Assembly (NCBI RefSeq): GCF_029784155.1
Contig: NC_073692.1
Span: forward strand, 19,098,126-19,162,125
Source: Uranotaenia lowii
Lineage: Eukaryota > Arthropoda > Insecta > Diptera > Culicidae
DNA: 64,000 nucleotides
Direction of reading: 5' to 3'
Every line of letters begins with the position of its first letter. Position 1 is the first letter of the stretch. Under the pieces are notes generated by a model, which worked only from the letters and a program-made list of their open reading frames with translations, did no database searches and was not told the origin of the DNA. This document shows positions 47,901-56,900 of this stretch, one piece after another. The translations under genes were made by a program, and so were the position numbers.

Positions 47901-50900
47901 AAGCTGCGGAAGCATCCGGGGATATTAAAAAACTACAAATCGTGTCCCGTATCTCCGGTTCACGAAGAACAGGAGTGGAGTATGTTATCGACTCATCAGG
48001 ATGGTGGAGAAGTTCCGGGTGCCACCGGAGAAGGATCTCGACAAAGATCGCATCGACAGGGTCGGCATTCGATGTACTACGAAGACGCTAAAACTATTCT
48101 GGATATGATTCATTCCGATACGGAAAAGATGATCCAGGAAATTACTAGCAAGTACGGTGATTTGGACGATTTGGAGCCCAAAAAGTCCACAAGCGAAGGC
48201 CCCCAACAGCCAGCAATTTCCTCGGATGAACAATTTAAGCACTTGGACATGAGCCGAGACAATGTAGAAGGTTTGAAAAGTACCGCTAGAAAGGAACGAC
48301 ATGAGTTTGGTTTTTTGGAGGAAGATCCCAACTTCAGCTCCGATTCCCTAGAAGACTGCAGCTTAGACTTAGACATTGGTAAGACTGAACAGAGTAAAAG
48401 TAAACGTAACACCTGTGCCAAACATCAGAAGCGCCAAGATTCACTGCCAAAGCGTTCCGTTTCGGATTACTTCATGTACGACAACTTTCAGCCGGCTGTT
48501 CCTTATCGAAATGTTTCCCTGTCGGATATCCTGGATGACGATAAGTGTCGGCAGAGTGTTGAAAATAGATTTCTGGAAACGCAACGCCACTCAAGTGCCA
48601 GCTTTTTCCTAGGCCAACACTATCCAGAAAACCGGAAAAGTCAGGAGAGTTTGCTTTCCGATGAATACGGTAGTGGAGGTGTCAGTTTCTGCAACAGCAT
48701 GGAGAGTATACTGTCGGATGATTCCGAGTGCAAAAGTGCCCCGTTGGAGGTTCTGTTCGGTAGAATCAAACGTGATCGTAACTACAGTGCCAATTATGAA
48801 TACAAAATTGAAGCCAATTGCAACTCAAAATCGTACGGATCAAGTCCTAACGCCAGTAGTGGCTTCGATTACTACATGCAGGGTAATTATTTCAACAGGG
48901 ATGCCCCGGAAACCTACACTTTAGACAACTTGGAAGCTAACCGACGAATCGCCGAATCGCGATCTCCGAAACACAAACGCCAAGCAGTACCAGGAATGCC
49001 AACCTCAATCAGTTATCCTAGATTCCTGTCCAGTTCAGCAATAACAGCCGCGGAGCTAGCGGAAGAAGATGAAGACTTCATTCCTTCTTTGACGTCTAAA
49101 GCCGCACAATACGGAGGCGCTACGGTCAAAAGTCTCAGCAAAGACTTTGCCAATCAACGCAAGCAGATGAACTCCAATCCTATGTACAACTGTGAAGGCA
49201 ATGAGCTCTTCGTCAGGAAAACTGTAAACGCAACTAACCAAATCACTCGTTCGGATATTTTTGGACACGAATCTTCCTCCGTCTACGTGATGAAAAAATC
49301 CTGTAGCTTCGAGATCGAAATGGGCGGTCGGCGAATCGCAAGGAACGCCAAAAAGTTCGAACAAAATCTGCAACGTTTCGAACAGGAACGGCAACAGTTT
49401 GGTACGGATCGGTATCGACTCGGAGCAACCCTGGAAATGGATTACGTTCCCCACAAACCACCGGTAGCACATCGAAGGTCTTCCAGCATGAAGGGTCGCG
49501 GCAGGGTACGCTCCAAGGAAAAATTCAACACAATCATCGGTCAAATGTCTTCCTCCGTATTCGAAGATAATCGATTGCGGGACTTTGTAAACAAAGATTA
49601 CATGCCAAAAGATCTGAACATCGCACCGGGTTGTTCCAAGATTCGGAACCTGGATACCGGTGAAGAGAAATCCTTCGAAATCTACGTTGCCGAAAAAGGC
49701 GTTTGTGAGGACGACAACATGGATAGCCTAGAGCTTCTGTCGAAGCCGGATATGCGAAAAGAGAATTCTGTAGACTCCCTGGACGATCTAGGGCACCAGC
49801 ATCAAACAGAAATACCCGTTAAAGGTCGAACCGATTTGGAAAAACTAGTCGATTTTAGCCTGATAGCTTCCTCCGAAGAGTACAGCAAATTTTTGGACAT
49901 CGAGAAGAAAATCGATATCATCAACAAACTAGTAGAAATGGAGGAACGTAAACTTGAACAAGAACGCACAGCCAAAGAGAACCGAATGAAACCTTTCGAG
50001 TGTGATACTCGCCAGAAAGGCTACGTCAAAAGCCTTACCGAAAATTTCGACAAACTCGCTCGGCAAGCCCAGGAAGAGCTTGACTACGAAAAGAACTGGC
50101 ACATGACGACCGGAGCGAAGATGAAGAGGAACTTCAGTCTTCCCGACGTTCTAGAAGGAGCGAAGTTCCAATCGTTGGAATTCGGGGACATTGATGATTT
50201 CTTCAAACAGAAGGACGAGGAAGAACTGTCGGAGAAGGATGAACACTCGCTGAGCTATGCCGAGGGTGAAGGTTCGAGAGTGATGTAATTTTAACCCTGT
50301 TGTATAGTGATTTTTTTGTTTTTTTTTTCTTACATTATTGATGTTTGCGTTTCTGCTCGTTTATCGTTCGGATTTTCATTGAAATTATCCGATCGTTGTT
50401 TCGTTTAAAATGAGTTATGTGCGAGAATCGATCGTTCTAGCCGATGAAATGTGTTGCATGGAAGTCTCTTGGTTAGGTTGGCTTTTTATTCATTTCGATA
50501 TTTGCTAAATTTTTTGGTAGATCATTGCGCAAATGCTATCGATGGGCTTTTATATATAATTTATTTGTTAAGGTAGAACCTGAAATGTTGAAAATATAAT
50601 TTGGAAGATTTGGATGAAATTAAGTAAAAAGAAGCACAGCTAATGAACTAAGCTACCTCTTGCATATTCTCATTCCAGACGTTCGACTCAAGCCTGACTT
50701 CTCCTATAATGACTAAAGGTCACAGGCCTCTGCTCGTAATAAGTTTAGGATTCCATCTCCTTCCATTATCCTGGAGTCGCCCATATTACTGCTCACGACC
50801 AGGGCTTCGCGCTACGTTTCAAATGATTTCTGACGAAAACGTAACCCTGCAACGGTTCAAATGACTCACACATCGTAAACGACTTCTCTACTCCTGGTAT

Positions 50901-53900
50901 CGTAGTTTTTACCTGCGATGGCCACTGCAGAAAAAGTAAAGTCTCATCCCCATAACTTTAGTTGTAAAGCACGATATTACTCGTATACTACACGGAAGTG
51001 GAGATATCCTATCGAAGCGCGTAACTTACCTACGGCATCAAATACGCCGCAGATGATGCTTAAGCTTTAGCTTTAGCTCAACCGTGTTATTGGAAGCTTT
51101 TTACTGAGATGCTCACCGGCGATAGTTATTCTTCACCGTTCGCAGTTAGCGGCAGTCCTCTATCAGGGCCATCATAATACCGGCGAACACATAGCTGCAA
51201 AGTGCTTGGGCCTCGCACTTCCTGTGCAGAACATGCCGAGTCTTTGCGGGTCCAAAGCCAGCCAATATGCTGGCAAGTGCCCGTTTGAACTTTGTACAGA
51301 AGTCAACAGACAGAACCTTGTAAATCCCGTATTTAAGTAACCAATCCATGTTGGAGGCCATGAGTCCGAAGCTGAAGTGGTACTTCATGAAGCATCGGCG
51401 ATCAGTCATAAATTGCGTCATGAAGAAGTCGACTTCGCCGGGTTTTCTTTTTCTTCCAATCCAGATCCCTAAGTTTGGCATCAGACGATTTGTCCGCCTT
51501 ACTTATTAGGAGCTGTTCCACAGCTGCTAGTTGGCCACTACTATGCGATAAGCTTAAGAAGAGACGTTCCGATATACGCTGTCAATCTGTACATCCTTTA
51601 GTCTCCTAATACTCTCCGTCTGCAGCATCGTATCGCTTAGGCGTTCGCCATAATCCGCGTAAATGCGGCTACAGCTTTCCACCAGGGATCTTCACCCTGT
51701 GAGCGTTGATTTGTGTCCAAATTAGGATTGGTCGATCTTGGATCGATCCTTGGTAGATCGATCTTTTCAACTCCGATTTTCAATTTTTTGTATCGATTCT
51801 TCGGCCAGGAAAAAATCGATTAAATCGGTTTATTTTCGATTCGATCTTTCGATCTTTTTTTTTCTTATTTAGGGAAAATAAGAGCATAATGGCAACCTTA
51901 AGGAGGACGCTCATTAAACCATAGAAAACAGCTATAACATGTGAATTACATCATTTTTGTTCAAACACTAAAAAAGTCAATTTCCTTACTGGATGAAACT
52001 TGAAAATAGTAGATATAAACGTTTAAATTTGCATTTTGATTTTTTGGGCCGAAATCTGAAAATCAGTCTCTGTAGGGGCAGTACATATAAGCACAATCAA
52101 TCGGGGCACGATGTGCGTTTTCTGCCGTAGAATATAGCAGCGAATTTAATACGATGAATTCAACTAAATTATAGACCTGCAGTTTGACTAGTTTACATCT
52201 GAGGGTTTACCTATTGGTAAGGTGTCGGAGATAATCAGAAAACTCGAGTTCGATTCCTGGTCGAGCCGAATTTTTTTTTCATTGAGTATTCATGATCAGT
52301 TTAAAAAAAAAGAAATTTTTAATTCATTTCATTACAATTTAGAAATTTATTTCCAAATCTATTGAATTAGGTGCAGCATGGTGTTTGTGATTGATTAAAA
52401 TTAAAAAAATTGCTAGATTTTGCTAATCTTAAGAAATAAAAGCGATTTTCCAAAAATTTTTTTTTTTTCAAAAATTTAAATAAATGTGATTCTTGTTTTT
52501 TTCCGCATATTTTGTTCTATACCTCACATTAACATTAAAAAATCTCAATAAAAATTCCTTGAAATAATTTCTATTAAACTCTTAAATATTTATTGCCATT
52601 ACATTACTCAGAAATATCAAAGCGCCTTACATAAAAGCGCTTGAAATTTTTCCTTTCCATATGTAGAAAGATTATACGAATTTTGCGCCATTTTTGCATA
52701 TTTTTAATAAAAAGCAGTTCCCTCTTGTTACAAATGGAAAAGATCGATTAATCGGAGATCGATCTTCAAGCTCCGATTTTTTAGATGGATCGATCCCAGA
52801 ACCGTTCATCTGAATCGATCTTGGAGATCGATCTTTTCCCGAAGATCGAACAATCCTAGTCCAAATGGCGCTATTGAAGGTGTTCTTCACGTCCAGGGTA
52901 AAAACCGCGCAGAAGCATCTCTCCTATTGGTCAGCCTCGCTCCGTTCGCTATCTCAATGACAGCGCGAATGCTTCTGACCTTGGTTGGTCAACAGCGTTG
53001 CCAGGTCTACGGATTTCCACGGATCTACGGATCGATGCTTGAAATGTACGGATTTTTAGCATTTCAAACGGATTTTCTACGGATGATCGAAAAAATATAG
53101 GGATTCTGCGGATAAACGATAAAGTTCTACCTGACGTCCAAAAAAAAGGTCATAGAGTTTCATTTTGCCGAAATCAGTATATTTTTCGATTTTCGTGAAA
53201 CCTACGAATTAAAGCAGTTTGCAATCTGGCAACGCTGTTAATCAGCTCCATTCAAATCCAACAGCGTGTTGTAAAAATCACACTGATATCAGTGATATCT
53301 TCTACGATTTGTAGAGCACATTATTTACTTCCTTCCGATAGGCTCTACACTCGTATCCGAGTGCAGCCGAAGCCAAGTGCCGGGCGAAACCGCGGCGCCT
53401 CAATAACAGAACTACTGTAAGAGAAGGAGAAATCCAGAAAGAAAGAAAACACATCACTGAAGTTCCAATTTTTTTCTTCTCTTCCTATCGCAGTAGGCAA
53501 ACAAACAGCGCAAAACGAAATTTCTTTTTTCTTCTTTCTCTTGTTGGGAAAGAACCAAACCAACTGAGTTGCTTCAGAACTTCGATTTGGTCGTCTCAAG
53601 TCTCAACAGAGCTGGGCCTGTGTTTCAGAACGAAAAGTTACAGAGTTGCATTTTCAAACCGCTTGGGGAGAAATGGACAACCGTGTCACTGCACTGACTG
53701 TGCTTTGACCTTCCGGGGAACAGTTCAGTTTGTTTGTTGAAGAGTCCGCATCACCCTTGATTTACCTGCATCTGGATCCTTCTCTGATTCATCGTCTCTT
53801 ACACCTTGCCGCTATGCCGACAGGTCTCATGGGGGCTGATCCCCCCTTTTGTGGGGAATGATTTTTAATAGAATTATTAATGGAATTTTGGTGAAGTATA

Positions 53901-56900
53901 CATTCTAATAGGAAGAATATTAAATAAAAGTAATGGAAATTATAGACGGAAAGATTAGATAAGGAAGCATGATTGTGTTGAAAATGAGCCAAGAGCGTTC
54001 CACTTCACGTTACATCAACTTCTTGCCGTACAAGACCATTTGTCACGCTCCGTATAATTGTCTAGAAAAAGCAAAGTCGATAGGTCGATCATGATACATG
54101 GATGGATCAAAGCACGTTTTTTCGTACCCCGATCGGATAAAAGGCAATGCAACGCTGGCCCAAGTGAAGTTTTCTATTTCGAGCACTGGAAAATGCAATG
54201 AAAGATTTAACGCAGGTTTCAGTGGTGAAAAAGAGTTATCTTTATTCAGTTTTCGTCAGTCTAGTCCTTCAACTACAGTCTATCACATTAGCGATATATA
54301 TTTATCATTCTCAGACTAAATCGATACCTTCACTTTTGATGTTTTCATTATCGTGCTGAGTTACCAAGAACCTAGTCTGAGTTATTTGACTTCACAGTGT
54401 GATGATGTAAACATTTGTACTGTCATCATTGTTCCAGCAATCATCAATTGCAGAGGAACCAAAACAAACAATGTTTTGGTTCTGCTCGTAGCAGCAGGAA
54501 TCGTCTGCTGCTGTTCCGGATGCCGTAGGAACCGATAGGAAACCGTAAGTTTCAACACCACCTCTCATTTGGTAAATTGAGAATACTGAACAGCTTAGCG
54601 TGCCTCGCCCTTGGTAACGCCTTTGAGAACGCATCAGCTGGCTGATCCCCGTAGAGATGTGTCTCAGCTGACCGCTTCTTACGATCTTCCTGATGAATGC
54701 ATACTTCACGTCCAGATGCTTCATCCGCTGATAGGTCCGCGCTTCTTCCAGGTATTGGATGCAAGGGAAGTTGTCCTCCATTAACGTGAAAGAAGTGCTA
54801 ACCACAACCAATTCATCAACGAAGTTTTTCAACCACAAACCTTCCTTGACTGCATGGTGAAGGGCTCCTATCTCAGCTTCGGTCGACGACAGACTGACCG
54901 TCTGCTGACGTTTCGTTGACCTCGAAATAAGATTTCCGAAGATAATGAAAGCGTAGCTTGATACAGATCTTCGATTATCGGATCGTGCTTCCAAGTTCAC
55001 GTTTCTGCGGAATACCAACGCCGTATCGTTTATACCTCGAAAGTATCGCAAAATACGCTTCAGGCCTTGCCAGAGCTTATCCGCCGTGCTGGCCTGGTAC
55101 TTGCTCAGTGCTCTAACCGCAGCACAGATATCTGGTCTCGAAAATGTCGCCAGATATTGTAGACAACCAAAAAATTCTTTGAATGGCTGTTCAGTGATAA
55201 CCTCACCATCGTTGAGCTTCGTCGAGCGAACGTTCGTATCGAGCGGTGTTCCAATAGTTTTACAATCGGCCATACCAAATCGCTGCAGAACATTTTCGAC
55301 ATATCCTGCTTGCGAAATCTCGATGATATTCTTGGTAATTGATCATTACCAAGCCTTCCAAGCTCGGTCTTGATCCAGATAACCTCTAAAACGGTTTTCA
55401 CGACAATCAGGATATCATCCACATACAGGATAAGGGTGAGTGCACTCTTGCAGGACCGGTAAACGCAGCAGTCACTCTTCAACGGATAGAAACTAAGCTT
55501 TCTTATCAAGTCGTCGAATCGCTGGTTCCAAGCACGACCCGCTTGCTTCAAGCCGTAGAGGCTTTTCCTTCAATCGAACAACCTTCGAGATGTGCGGAAT
55601 GACTCTTTGTGATAGATTTACTCGCCTTCCAATCGGTCGTTAAGCTGAGACTACCGGCGTAGAAGACATTCATGATGTACATACTTAATAACCATGTCAA
55701 TAGATAAGGGGGTGCTGCATTCGAAGGCCATCAACCTCCTTTTGGGAGAGCCGGCCTTCACACGAATCAACATCTTATCCAAACAGATTTTGAACTATTC
55801 GCTCATAGTTGTCATCATTTCGGTGTAGCTTGTGATCTTCTCCATCATTTCATATCTTCTCATCGAAGAGCTCAGCCTTCCGAGTCACTCGTGGTTGCTG
55901 AGATGCGCTTCAATTCGAGGATTATCTCAACGCAATGTGTTCAGTTAATCATTCTTACATTGTCGTCTAGAGCATACGTCTCCTTCAATGCTTTGACCAC
56001 TTTTTCACCACGATCGGCTCCCCTCTGCCCTTCACTTGGCTAGACCTAATTTCAGAGTTTAGCCATTGCTGAGTTTATGATCATCCGTTTCCTGCCAGAT
56101 CACCGGCCGTTTTTTTGAAGCATTTTAGAGTCACAAACTCACTTCCCGTGGTTTGAACGATGGCACCGATCATCATCGGGTGATTTGGTAAATCGGTCGT
56201 CGGGCTTACCCAGGGGACTCATAAGCACCTTATTCGGGCTGAGGAACACCGTCACCACATGGGGAAGTTTGTCCTTCACTTTGCAGGCTACCTCAGTGAA
56301 CGCCGTTAACCTTTACTGCTCCCTATGTGGGTTCCATCTTAAAACGCGGATTCCCATAGATATGGCCCTCGGGATATCCCTTTAGGAGGGCTTCGCCTGG
56401 ACCATTACGAGGCCTAGACTTAGAAGTAGATCTGACTGCCGCATCCACTAGATGGTCGGTCCTGCGACATTCGACAAAACTCCCTCCGGAGACTTTCCCA
56501 AGTTTAACGGGACGAAAGACAGCAACCCTCTTTCAACTTTTAGTTTCTGGTAGATTTTACTCCCTTCACTAAGACAGCATAGAGGGCAAAATTCGCTATA
56601 TCCAAAATGTCCAAATCTTCCGGAGTAGGCTGCGGAAATGTTGGAACGCTAACGATATGTGGAATATGGTGAAATGCAAGCAGAAAACATAGAGTACCGT
56701 AGGGCAGACTTGTAAACCATCGACATTTTCTCTGACAGTCGCACAGCCTGCTTTTATCAGTTTCATTGTTCGTGCCATCAAACGAATGCGACCGAAAACT
56801 TGCCGAACAGTCGACTACCATCAAACGAAACGACATTCATTCTTCTTTGTGTGATTGTCGAACGAAATTTCGTGTCTTGGTACACGAGAGGGATAATTTG

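Noticed and set aside
53345..53599. 84-codon minus frame with Lys- and Phe-rich stretches
   Set aside because: Low-complexity, generated by poly-purine/poly-pyrimidine runs; no family recognised.
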